The position numbers were made by a program, and so were the translations under genes. From assembly GCA_036570465.1 (NCBI GenBank), contig DATCYD010000045.1, positions 1 through 12,827 on the forward strand: a stretch of DNA of 12,827 nt. Reading direction: 5' to 3'. Numbering within the stretch: the first letter of the stretch is position 1; every line of letters begins with the position of its first letter. Of this stretch, positions 1 through 6,988 are shown piece after piece. Under the pieces are notes generated by a model. The model was given only the letters and a program-made list of their open reading frames with translations, searched no databases and was not told where the DNA came from. This stretch comes from Anseongella sp036570465. GTDB taxonomy: Bacteria > Bacteroidota > Bacteroidia > Sphingobacteriales > Sphingobacteriaceae.

Positions 1-854
1 TTTAAAAGATCAAGCCCGTTGTTGATCACCCCGATCAGCAATACGCCCAATACGGTACCACCAATACTTCCGATGCCTCCGGCCAGGCTGGTGCCGCCAA
101 TCACCACAGCGGCGATGGCATCCAGCTCATAGGCGATCCCGGCATTTGGCTGCCCGGTCGTGATCCGCGAGGCCAGCACAATCCCTGCTACGGCGGCCAG
201 GGCGCTGCAAATCATATAGGCGATCAGTTTTACGGATTTCACTCGCACACCAGCGGCGTAGGCCGCCTGTTCGTTCCCGCCTACGGCATACATGTACCGG
301 CCAATCCGAGTCTTGTTCAGTAAAAAGGAAGAGGCCAGGATGACCCCGCCAAAAATCAGGATGGGTACCGGTATTCCCATCAGATCACCCCCTCCGATAA
401 AATTAAAGCCATCGGAAAGATTGGTCACCGGACGGCCGCCGCTGGCTACCAGGGCCAGCCCCCGGGCAATGGTCATCATACCCAGAGTCACGATAAAGGG
501 AGCCACGGTTCCCCGGGTAATCACCAGTCCGTTCAGCGCGCCAATGGCCAGACCGGCCGTTACTGCCACTGCAAGAGGAACGATCAGCGGAAATTCTCCC
601 GGATGGGCAAACAAGGCAGCCATTACACCGGTAAAGGCAACCACCGAGCCCAGGGACAAGTCAATGCCCCCGGCGATAATCACAAAGGTAACTCCGATCG
701 CCAGGATCCCGTTAATAGACACCTGCCGTAGAATAATGGTCATGTTCTGCAAGGAAAAGAAACCTGGTGTGGTCAGAGACAAAACCAGGCAAATCAGCGC
801 AAAGGCTGTCAGCATGCCATAGTTCCGGAAATTCTCAAGTACTTTTCGGTTCAT
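1..854 (-). CDS. RbsC-like sugar ABC importer permease, C-terminus cut by window edge
   Basis: Inner-membrane permease of a ribose/xylose/galactose-type ABC importer (BPD_transp_2 family). It should pair with the ATPase encoded just upstream to move a sugar or sugar-like solute into the cytoplasm. Reading from 854 toward 1 gives 284 codons with no stop, beginning MNRKVLENFRNYG. Hydrophobic segments alternate along the whole length. The family hallmark GGIDLSLGS lies at about residues 62-70, followed by NGLVITRG and, near residues 246-260, AIAAVVIGGTSLAGG, the conserved cytoplasmic region contacting the ATPase. E. coli RbsC has about 320 residues, so only a short C-terminal piece is missing. 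The start ATG overlaps the stop of the ATPase gene (ATGA, 851-854), which implies translational coupling. No substrate-binding protein is visible; one may lie beyond the left edge. The substrate cannot be told from the sequence. Confidence 0.93.
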   Translation of the reverse strand, partial: MNRKVLENFRNYGMLTAFALICLVLSLTTPGFFSLQNMTIILRQVSINGILAIGVTFVIIAGGIDLSLGSVVAFTGVMAALFAHPGEFPLIVPLAVAVTAGLAIGALNGLVITRGTVAPFIVTLGMMTIARGLALVASGGRPVTNLSDGFNFIGGGDLMGIPVPILIFGGVILASSFLLNKTRIGRYMYAVGGNEQAAYAAGVRVKSVKLIAYMICSALAAVAGIVLASRITTGQPNAGIAYELDAIAAVVIGGTSLAGGIGSIGGTVLGVLLIGVINNGLDLL

Positions 855-2326
855 GCCATCGCGTGTTTCATAATCAGCTCCTGAGTAGCCTCCGACCGGT
901 CCAGGAAAGCCTTGGCTTGTCCCTCCCGCATAACCAGTATGCGATCGCTAAGGGCAAGCAGTTCGGGCAGTTCAGATGAGATCAGGATCACAGCCCGGCC
1001 GCTGGCAGCCAGCTGCGAAATATAATGGTAAATTTCTTGTTTTGCACCAATGTCCACCCCGCGGGTGGGTTCATCAAAAATGACAAGCTCCGGATCATTC
1101 AGGCCCATGGCCGAGATAACCACCTTTTGCTGGTTGCCGCCGCTAAGTCTCCCCACCGCCTGATTCCGGGAGACGGTCTTGATCCGGAAACGCTTGATCT
1201 CCCGGTCTGCCACGGCATTTTCGCGCCGCCCATTTAACAAGGGGCCGCGACCATATTTTTCGAGAGAAGGAAGCACAATATTTTGCTTCACAGATGCCTC
1301 CAGGATCAGTCCCAATTGCTTTCGGTCTTCGGTCACCAGTCCAATCCCCAGGGCTTTCGCCGCCCGGGGTGAACCCAGGCGAACCGGCTTTCCGCGAAGC
1401 CTGACTTCGCCCGCCGTTATGTTCTCCATTCCCGCCAGCGCATGGGCCACCGCTGTTCGCCCGGCGCCCATGAGGCCTCCAATACCCAGGATCTCCCCCT
1501 TGCGCAGATCGAATGACACCCCTTTCGCATCGCCCGCATGCAGATCGCTGACCTCCAGCAACACCTCACCCGGAGTAACCGGTTGTTTTTCATATAAGCT
1601 GGTTAGTTCCCGGCCCACGATCATGGAAATTAGTTCATCCATTTCCAGGCCGGCCCGCGGGCGGGTGGCAATGTGTTTCCCATCACGCAAAACGGTCACT
1701 GTATCGGCAATGCGGAAAAGCTCATCCATTTTATGGGAAATATATATAATAGCCTTCCCTTGCTCCCTGAGCGAGGCGATGATCTCAAAAAGCACTTCGG
1801 TTTCCCGCCGGGAAATGGCCGAGGTAGGTTCGTCCATGATCAGTACGGAAGAATCGTTGGAAACGGCCCTGGCGATCTCCACCAATTGCATCCCTCCCAC
1901 CGTAAGGTATTTCATTTTTTGCCTGACCGGGATATCCAGGCCCAGTTGATCCACCAGGGCGCCGGCCTCCCGATAAAGGGCACGACGGTCTATCCATCCG
2001 GCTTTTACGCGAGGTTGCCGTCCCATCAACAAGTTCTCCGCAACGGTCAATTCTGGAAAAACCTGTAATTCCTGATGGATCATAGAGAGTCCTTGATGAA
2101 GGGCATCCCGGACACCTGAAAAATGCGTTTCCCGTCCGTGTAAAAAGATGGTTCCTTCATCCGGTGGAAACAGCCCCATCAGGATATTCATCAAGGTGGA
2201 TTTTCCCGCCCCGTTCTCACCGGTCAGTGCGTGTACCGTACCTGCAGCGATCCCCAGGGAAACATCATCCAGCACCTTAACACCCGCAAAAGATTTAGAT
2301 ATACGATCGGCGCGGAGTATTTCCAT
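851..2326 (-). CDS. RbsA/MglA-like sugar ABC importer ATP-binding protein (two fused ATPase domains)
   Basis: Cytoplasmic energising subunit of a carbohydrate ABC importer of the RbsA/MglA/XylG type, 491 residues, the usual length. Two ABC domains are fused. The N-terminal one has Walker A GENGAGKST (36-44), signature LTVGGMQ (141-147) and Walker B VLIMDEPTS (161-169). The C-terminal one has a degenerate Walker A, GLMGAGRT (284-291), lacking the usual lysine, a canonical signature LSGGNQQ (394-400) and Walker B LVIFDEP (414-420). Loss of the lysine in the second Walker A is normal for this family and is not damage. The gene starts 16 bp after the sugar dehydrogenase stop and overlaps the permease start by 4 bp, so the three are probably one transcript. 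A weak purine-rich stretch (AGAAAG) lies directly before the ATG. Ribose, galactose, xylose, inositol or another solute are all possible; the sequence does not decide. Confidence 0.95.
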   Translation of the reverse strand: MEILRADRISKSFAGVKVLDDVSLGIAAGTVHALTGENGAGKSTLMNILMGLFPPDEGTIFLHGRETHFSGVRDALHQGLSMIHQELQVFPELTVAENLLMGRQPRVKAGWIDRRALYREAGALVDQLGLDIPVRQKMKYLTVGGMQLVEIARAVSNDSSVLIMDEPTSAISRRETEVLFEIIASLREQGKAIIYISHKMDELFRIADTVTVLRDGKHIATRPRAGLEMDELISMIVGRELTSLYEKQPVTPGEVLLEVSDLHAGDAKGVSFDLRKGEILGIGGLMGAGRTAVAHALAGMENITAGEVRLRGKPVRLGSPRAAKALGIGLVTEDRKQLGLILEASVKQNIVLPSLEKYGRGPLLNGRRENAVADREIKRFRIKTVSRNQAVGRLSGGNQQKVVISAMGLNDPELVIFDEPTRGVDIGAKQEIYHYISQLAASGRAVILISSELPELLALSDRILVMREGQAKAFLDRSEATQELIMKHAMA

Positions 2327-2342
2327 CTTTCTGGCGCAGCAA

Positions 2343-3587
2343 TTATTTTTTCCCGATCCGGTACAGCCGGCCGTTATCGGTTACGGCATACAGGGCGCCA
2401 TCATTCCCCTGAGTAATATCTCTGAAACGCTGTGATTCATCGGCAAGCAAACGTTCTTCACCGGTTATCTTATTATCTTCGATCACCAGTCTCACAATAT
2501 GCATTCCGCTCAAACAGGCGATAAATAAATTGTTCTCCCATTCCGGAATGTTATCGCCACTATAAAAGGTAATGCCGCTTGGCGAAACCACCGGATCATA
2601 ATAATAAACAGGTTGCACCAGGCCTTCCCTATGCTGAATGGAGTCCCCTATCTTCTCGCCGCTGTATTCAAGCCCGTAGGTAATGATGGGCCAGCCATAA
2701 TTCAAGCCCGGTTCAATGCGGTTGACTTCGTCCCCCCCACGCGGGCCGAATTCAGTCTCCCAGAGATCACCCGATTCCGGATGAAATGCCAGTCCCTGAA
2801 CGTTGCGATGTCCGTAGGAATAAATTTCAGGCCGGGCGTCTGCCTGACCTGCAAACGGGTTTCCGGGCGCCGGCTGTCCTTCCGGAGTGATGCGGATTAT
2901 TTTTCCAAGGGAAGAGTTCAGATCCTGGGCCTGAGGTCGTGTTTCAAGGTCTGAACGCTCGCCGGTACTGAATATAATGTTGCCGGTCTTATCAAACAGA
3001 ATGCGGGACCCGTAATGAAGGGAGCTCTTGTGCGCCGGAGTGGCCCGGTAAATGATCTGCGCATTTTCGATTGTCTTTTCGTCTTCCGAAAGCTTACCCT
3101 TCCCTACAGCCGTCAGGTTTCCACCAGGCTGTTTATCGGAAAAGGTCCAATACACCATTCTGTTCGATGAAAAAGAAGGATCCAGCGTTACGCCAAGCAA
3201 ACCACCCTGCCCATCGGCATTCACCTCGGGAAGTCCCGTAATGGCTTCACTCAAGGTTCCGTCCGCGGAAGCAATCCGCATGGTACCTTCCTTTTGGGTA
3301 ATCAGAAAGCGTCCGTCCGGCATGCTGGCAATTCCCCAGGGCCGGTCAAGATCTTCGCTAAGCACCTTGAATTGGTATGGAGTGCTTGTTTTTACACCCG
3401 CGATCCGCGTCTGCCCTTCAAAAGCAGGCGAATAGTCGGTATTGGCGTCTTTCGTTTCCACCGGTGCATAGGTCGTATCCTGTCCGGAAGTTTCTTCATC
3501 TTCCATTTTACCTGGTGAGGATTTGCATGCCAGCAGGACCAAGCCTATCCCGAGCACGCCCGCAGTGTATCTGAGTGTCATAGCCAT
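2343..3587 (-). CDS. Lipid-anchored PQQ-dependent sugar dehydrogenase (GSDH/Asd family)
   Basis: Predicted periplasmic or outer-membrane lipoprotein of the glucose/sorbosone dehydrogenase family, which oxidises aldose sugars using PQQ. The protein has 414 residues. A signal peptide ends in a lipobox with LLA at 18-20 and the lipidated Cys at 21, followed by an acidic, Ser/Thr-rich linker to about residue 60 and then a six-bladed propeller. By-eye comparison with Acinetobacter soluble glucose dehydrogenase and E. coli Asd (YliI), recalled from memory, finds the key active-site residues: Gln127 in DGQGGLLG, His191 in SSLHYGSR, Arg261-Asn262 in GHRNVQGL, and Arg387/Arg389 in SQRFRDI. GPRGGDEVNRI and NYGWP are further family motifs. 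The lysine that contacts PQQ in the Acinetobacter enzyme seems replaced (ACLSGMH, 357-363). A second in-frame ATG at 3581 is an equally good start. No PQQ synthesis gene is in the window. It leads the importer genes by 16 bp. Confidence 0.9.
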   Translation of the reverse strand: MAMTLRYTAGVLGIGLVLLACKSSPGKMEDEETSGQDTTYAPVETKDANTDYSPAFEGQTRIAGVKTSTPYQFKVLSEDLDRPWGIASMPDGRFLITQKEGTMRIASADGTLSEAITGLPEVNADGQGGLLGVTLDPSFSSNRMVYWTFSDKQPGGNLTAVGKGKLSEDEKTIENAQIIYRATPAHKSSLHYGSRILFDKTGNIIFSTGERSDLETRPQAQDLNSSLGKIIRITPEGQPAPGNPFAGQADARPEIYSYGHRNVQGLAFHPESGDLWETEFGPRGGDEVNRIEPGLNYGWPIITYGLEYSGEKIGDSIQHREGLVQPVYYYDPVVSPSGITFYSGDNIPEWENNLFIACLSGMHIVRLVIEDNKITGEERLLADESQRFRDITQGNDGALYAVTDNGRLYRIGKK

Positions 3588-3643
3588 TGATAATTTTTTA
3601 TAAAAATAAGGATTATTCCGGAGGATGCATGAACGTTAAAAAA

Positions 3644-5386
3644 TCACTTTCGTTCCCCTACTTGCTGACGCCACATGGCATAATACAATCCTTTGCGCTC
3701 CAGCAACTCATCGTGCGTACCGGCCTCGGAGATCCTTCCTTTTTCAAGTACATAGATCAGGTCAGCATGCATAATGGTGGAAAGACGATGAGCGATCAGT
3801 ACCGTGATGCGCTCCTGGCTCAGGGAAAGGTCGCGGATCGTCCTGGTAATATCTTCTTCGGTCAGAGAATCCAGCGCGGAGGTAGCCTCATCGAAGATCA
3901 GAAGCTGCGGATTCCGGAGCAATGCCCTGGCAATGGCGATCCGCTGTTTTTCGCCGCCTGACAGTTTCAGCCCGCCTTCGCCGAGCAGCGTATGAATGCC
4001 TTTTTCCGACCGGGTCAGCAGCCCGTTGCAGGAGGCCTTCTCCAGAGCGTCGATAATCTCTTCATCGGTCGCTTCGCCTTTTACGAACAGCATATTCTCG
4101 CGGATGGTACCGGCGAACAGTTGGGTTTCCTGCGTCACAAGGCCGATTTTCCGGCGTAGCTGGTTATATCGTATCTCAGCGGCAGGCACGTCGTTGAACA
4201 AAATAGCGCCGGCGACGGGCCGGTACAAGCCTGCCAGTAGCTTTACCAGCGTGGACTTCCCCGATCCTGACGGCCCTGCGAACGCAATGGTCTCTCCCCT
4301 GTTTGCTTCGAAGGAAATGCCGCCGATCGAGTTTATGCCGGCAGTCTTGTGCCTGAAGACCACCTCTTCAAAACGAATTTGGCGCAACGGTCCCGGGTCT
4401 GTCGGAGAAACCGGGCCCCGTTCGAGGGGCTTTTGCATCAGCGTATCGAAATTATTGATCGAAGCTTCCACTTCGCGGTAATGCAAGATGATCGTCCCCA
4501 TGTCCTGCAGCGGGCCGAAGATCGCCGTCGAGATAAACTGCATCGAGATCAGCTCGCCCGTGGTCAGCTCGTCCCGGAAGATCAGCCAGAGCAAAATAAA
4601 CAGGATGGATTGCTTCAGGAGATTAAGCGTAGTTCCCTGGAGAAAAGAAAGTGTGCGCACGCGGCGCGTCTTATCCATTTCCAGGTCATAGATCTGCCGG
4701 GTATGCTCTTTCAGCCGACGGATTTCCCGAAAGGTCAACCCGAGGCTCCTGACGAGTTCGATATTACGGAGTGATTCGGTAATGACACCCGCCATCTGAT
4801 TGGTCTTCCGGTTGATGGAACGCTGTATGGTCTTGATCCGCTTACTGAGCAACCCTGTCAGCGAGCCCAGCACCAGGATGCCGATGACGAATACCGGGAT
4901 GAGCATCCAGTTCCGGGTCACCGAATACCAGATCAAAAAACCCATGCCCACAACCGAGGAGAACAGGATATTGATGAACGAATTCAGAAAGCGCTCCGTA
5001 TCAGTCCGTAGCTTCTGGAGTATCGAAAGGGTTTCCCCGCTGCGCTGCTCTTCGAATTCCTGAAAAGAAAGACGGAGGGTCTGGCGTAGGCCGTCGTTAA
5101 AGATCTGCATGCCAAACCGCTGGATAGCGAGTCGTGTAAAATAGTTCTGAAAGGAGCGCGCCAGACGCGCGGCCAGCGCCACCAGCACCGCGATCCCCAG
5201 CCAGTAAAGCACGCCGCTGACCAGCTCCTGGTCCGGAAGGTCCACCGGATTATTCGCGTAGTCGTCGATGATCTTCCCAAAAATGATCGGGTCAATCAGG
5301 GTCAGCAGTTGCGCGATACCTGCCAGCAGCAATGCCAAAGCCACCCACCACCGTTCCTGCCTGAAATATTTCCAAAGTGTCTTCAT
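3644..5386 (-). CDS. ABC exporter half-transporter (fused membrane and ATPase domains, MsbA/MdlB type)
   Basis: Inner-membrane ABC exporter, probably a homodimer or half of a heterodimer, of 580 residues from the ATG at 5386. The open frame extends three codons further to a TTG at 5395, but the ATG is the more likely start. Numbering here counts from that TTG. The membrane domain covers about 15-310, with hydrophobic segments near 17-37, 60-78, 142-158, 163-182 and 262-274. The ATPase domain has Walker A GPSGSGKST (374-382), Q-loop TQET (421-424), signature LSGGEKQR (478-485), Walker B LLIFDEATSALD (498-509) with catalytic Glu503, and H-loop His536 in AHRLST. All catalytic residues are present, so it should be active. 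The substrate could be lipid, peptide or drug. The gene follows the terminator of the preceding unit and lies 56 bp upstream of the dehydrogenase gene, with no convincing terminator between them, so read-through into the sugar operon is possible. Confidence 0.92.
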   Translation of the reverse strand: MKTLWKYFRQERWWVALALLLAGIAQLLTLIDPIIFGKIIDDYANNPVDLPDQELVSGVLYWLGIAVLVALAARLARSFQNYFTRLAIQRFGMQIFNDGLRQTLRLSFQEFEEQRSGETLSILQKLRTDTERFLNSFINILFSSVVGMGFLIWYSVTRNWMLIPVFVIGILVLGSLTGLLSKRIKTIQRSINRKTNQMAGVITESLRNIELVRSLGLTFREIRRLKEHTRQIYDLEMDKTRRVRTLSFLQGTTLNLLKQSILFILLWLIFRDELTTGELISMQFISTAIFGPLQDMGTIILHYREVEASINNFDTLMQKPLERGPVSPTDPGPLRQIRFEEVVFRHKTAGINSIGGISFEANRGETIAFAGPSGSGKSTLVKLLAGLYRPVAGAILFNDVPAAEIRYNQLRRKIGLVTQETQLFAGTIRENMLFVKGEATDEEIIDALEKASCNGLLTRSEKGIHTLLGEGGLKLSGGEKQRIAIARALLRNPQLLIFDEATSALDSLTEEDITRTIRDLSLSQERITVLIAHRLSTIMHADLIYVLEKGRISEAGTHDELLERKGLYYAMWRQQVGERK

Positions 5387-5420
5387 AGTATTCAACGCCA
5401 GCTAATCGCCATCAATCCAC

Positions 5421-5428
5421 TAAAGATA
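5421..5428 (-). promoter_or_regulatory. Putative -7 box (TATCTTTA) for the ABC exporter
   Basis: On the minus strand this reads TATCTTTA, one base from the Bacteroidota -7 consensus TAnnTTTG. It begins one base beyond the U-tract of the preceding terminator and would give a leader of roughly 25-30 nt before the ATG at 5386. The corresponding -33 region would fall inside the terminator hairpin, and I see no clear -33 element. The same variant box occurs before the phospholipase gene. Confidence 0.45.
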
Positions 5429-5458
5429 GAAAAAGCCCTCCAGTTTTCACCGAAGGGC
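5429..5458 (-). terminator. Intrinsic terminator of the barrel/lipoprotein unit
   Basis: On the minus strand, positions 5458-5435 form a 10-bp stem (eight Watson-Crick pairs and two G-T pairs) closed by a GAAA tetraloop. Five T residues follow at 5434-5430. It lies 33 bp after the stop of the YD-like lipoprotein gene. On the plus strand no T-run follows the hairpin, so it acts in the minus direction only. This ends the two-gene unit before the exporter gene. Confidence 0.85.
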
Positions 5459-5491
5459 CCAATTAGCACTTGAACCAAAACACAGAAAAGC

Positions 5492-6259
5492 TTATTTTGC
5501 AGGAATCAGCTTATACTCAAAGAAATCAATTTTCTCACCACTTACATGATCGTAGCTGGTGGCCGTGGTGACATACCCATCCTTATTGTATGTGTACTGC
5601 CAATCCCAGTCAAAACTTCCGATCACGGCGGCCGTAGTCAATTTTTCCCGGCCCGGGTTACTCTCAGTGGCAAGATTGATCATGCCATAGAAGAAGCCTC
5701 CAATAAATTTCTTACCATCAAAATCCGATCGTTCTTTTACATAGTTCGCCTGGGGAAGCTCAGGGTAAACCATTTCCTCCAGAACAACATTGCCTTCTTC
5801 GATCGTATAGGTTTGTACAAATTGCACCCCGCTAATTGCCCAGCCGTTCGCGATTACCTGATTTCCTATGTATTCATAACTTAACGTGGCAATGGCTTCG
5901 GCATCAATGCGCATCATTGATTTTTTGATCCTGCCGTTGTTATTGTACTCAAATTCATGGATAACCACATCCTGGTCTATGCTATGCACAGCTTGCGATA
6001 CGAGCTGCCCATTATCGTTATAGGAACAGATCGTGGTACCGGTCAGGCTTCCCTCATTATTAAACATTAATAATTTCAACAGTCGATTGTCGTCATCGTA
6101 CTCCAATTTGGATGACAGGACCCCGTTCTGGTATGTTTCAGAGACTAAATATCCGTTCGCAGGATTGTTGATTGGATCTTCCACCGCGGGATCGTCGCTG
6201 CATCCTGTCAGTGCAGCCGCCAGCAGTGCCACTGCCAATAATTGTTTAATGAGTTTCAT
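5492..6259 (-). CDS. Hypothetical lipoprotein with YD-like repeats
   Basis: Predicted lipoprotein of 255 residues, function unknown. The signal peptide MKLIKQLLAVALLAAALTGC ends in the lipobox LTGC with lipidated Cys20, followed by SDDP and an acidic linker. Acidic residues after the Cys resemble the lipoprotein export signal reported in some Bacteroidota for surface exposure, which is inference here. Four spaced units resemble YD/RHS-type repeats: YDDDNRL (54-60), YNDNGQL (80-86), YNNNGRI (105-111) and YNKDGYV (224-230), each next to beta-strand-like sequence. This suggests an elongated or MORN/YD-like beta sheet, as in many uncharacterised Bacteroidota lipoproteins. It lies 23 bp downstream of the barrel gene on the same strand and is followed by a strong terminator, so the two are probably co-transcribed and may act together at the outer membrane. 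No enzyme motif is visible. Confidence 0.82.
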   Translation of the reverse strand: MKLIKQLLAVALLAAALTGCSDDPAVEDPINNPANGYLVSETYQNGVLSSKLEYDDDNRLLKLLMFNNEGSLTGTTICSYNDNGQLVSQAVHSIDQDVVIHEFEYNNNGRIKKSMMRIDAEAIATLSYEYIGNQVIANGWAISGVQFVQTYTIEEGNVVLEEMVYPELPQANYVKERSDFDGKKFIGGFFYGMINLATESNPGREKLTTAAVIGSFDWDWQYTYNKDGYVTTATSYDHVSGEKIDFFEYKLIPAK

Positions 6260-6282
6260 GTCGTTTGTTTTTTGATAAAAGG

Positions 6283-6855
6283 TTAAAATTTAAGCGCGAC
6301 TCCAAGGTTCAGGACTGCGATCCCGTAGCCCAGTTCGGCAAAGGCTGCCATGGATTCGCCAAGGTAATACCTGCCGCCCAGGTACCATGCCCAGGTAAAT
6401 CCACCGCCTGCCGCACCGTGGTCAACGCTACCTGTATATTTTGTGGAAACAACGTTGTATCCAAGCATCAGGCCGGTGTAGGTATCAAACTTATCAATGA
6501 ACTGGTAGTGAAGCCCTCCTCTGGCGCCCAGGATAAAGTTGGTGGATTTCCAGCTCCAGTCATCGCCCGGAGCGCTGTATTTGGCAGATGCGAAGCCCAG
6601 CAAGCCCCCGATACCTAGTGAACTGTTTTCATCAAACAGATTGTCTTTTACACAATTCTCATACGTCAGGGAAATGGCCGGGGTGCGGCTGAAGCCGGAA
6701 CCATATCCACCTGAATACAGGTTTCCGCCAAGCCCGATGCCCAGCGCCACCACCTGATCCTGATGTTGAAAAGTTTGTTCCTGTGCCGATACATTGGTTG
6801 AAACACTGGTTAGAAACAGGCAAAAAACAGTGTAAGTAATTACTAGCTTTTTCAT
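6283..6855 (-). CDS. Predicted small outer-membrane beta-barrel protein
   Basis: Putative outer-membrane beta-barrel protein of 190 residues, function unknown. The start is placed at the ATG at 6855, giving a good Sec signal peptide: MKK, a hydrophobic core, then NVSA with predicted cleavage after Ala24. The open frame continues 31 codons upstream to 6948, but that extension lies across and beyond the -7 box at 6895-6902 and is Pro/Gly-rich, so it is not coding. The mature part has alternating hydrophobic and polar stretches rich in Gly, Tyr and aromatic residues, such as GARGGLHYQF, YTGLMLGYNV, WYLGGRYYLG and a final strand ending GVALKF. A terminal Phe is typical of outer-membrane barrels. 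The first Gly-rich segment (ALGIGLGGNLYSGGYGSGF) precedes the strands. It is the first gene of a two-gene unit with the YD-like lipoprotein and is transcribed divergently from the histidine kinase. Confidence 0.8.
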   Translation of the reverse strand: MKKLVITYTVFCLFLTSVSTNVSAQEQTFQHQDQVVALGIGLGGNLYSGGYGSGFSRTPAISLTYENCVKDNLFDENSSLGIGGLLGFASAKYSAPGDDWSWKSTNFILGARGGLHYQFIDKFDTYTGLMLGYNVVSTKYTGSVDHGAAGGGFTWAWYLGGRYYLGESMAAFAELGYGIAVLNLGVALKF

Positions 6856-6894
6856 ACTTTGTTCGTTTTTAATGTTTTTTAGTTTTCGATAGAG

Positions 6895-6902
6895 CAAAAG
6901 TA
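6895..6902 (-). promoter_or_regulatory. -7 box (TACTTTTG) for the barrel/lipoprotein unit
   Basis: The minus strand reads TACTTTTG, a perfect match to the Bacteroidota TAnnTTTG -7 element. Transcription would start near 6888-6890, leaving a leader of about 33 nt before the ATG at 6855. No clear -33 TTTG is present at the usual spacing; TTATTC at 6925-6920 is the nearest T-rich candidate. Confidence 0.65.
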
Positions 6903-6925
6903 GGATGGGAGGCGGCCCCGAATAA

Positions 6926-6939
6926 CCCCCAAAAGGGGG
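6926..6939. promoter_or_regulatory. Inverted repeat (C5-A4-G5) midway between divergent promoters
   Basis: CCCCCAAAAGGGGG is a perfect 5-bp dyad with a 4-bp spacer, centred at 6932.5. Its centre is 34 bp from the centre of the -7 box on each side (6898.5 and 6966.5), and its edges are 23 bp from both boxes. That places it near -41 for both transcripts, a position typical of activator sites. It could be a shared operator. Because genes run away from it on both sides, a terminator role is unlikely. Which protein binds, if any, is unknown. Confidence 0.45.
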
Positions 6940-6962
6940 CATTTTCATTGAGTGCCTGATTT

Positions 6963-6970
6963 TATCTTTG
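6963..6970 (+). promoter_or_regulatory. -7 box (TATCTTTG) for the kinase/regulator operon
   Basis: TATCTTTG is a perfect match to the Bacteroidota TAnnTTTG -7 element. It implies a start near 6975 and a short leader of about 10-15 nt to the ATG at 6989, with no Shine-Dalgarno sequence visible. The -33 region is T-rich (TTTTC at 6942-6946) but not a clear TTTG. Confidence 0.7.
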
Positions 6971-6988
6971 CAGTATTAAATTTTCGCT

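Noticed and set aside
292..822. Plus-strand open frame (176 codons) at the left end
   Set aside because: The minus strand here encodes a clear RbsC permease, so the plus frame is a shadow.
1179..1949. Long plus-strand open frame (256 codons) opposite the RbsA-like ATPase
   Set aside because: It is antisense to a gene with all ABC motifs, is rich in Ser, Arg and Pro without domain-like patterns, and is best explained as a shadow of codon bias.
3601..3608. TATTTTTA on the minus strand as a -7 box for the dehydrogenase gene
   Set aside because: It lies in a low-complexity A/T run and would leave a leader of only a few bases; too weak to list.
6926..6939. C5-A4-G5 repeat as an intrinsic terminator
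   Set aside because: The stem is short, no T-run follows on either strand, and both neighbouring genes are transcribed away from it.
6856..6948. Upstream extension of the barrel protein to an ATG at 6948
   Set aside because: It would begin upstream of the -7 box at 6895-6902 and would place a Pro/Gly-rich tail before an otherwise standard signal peptide.
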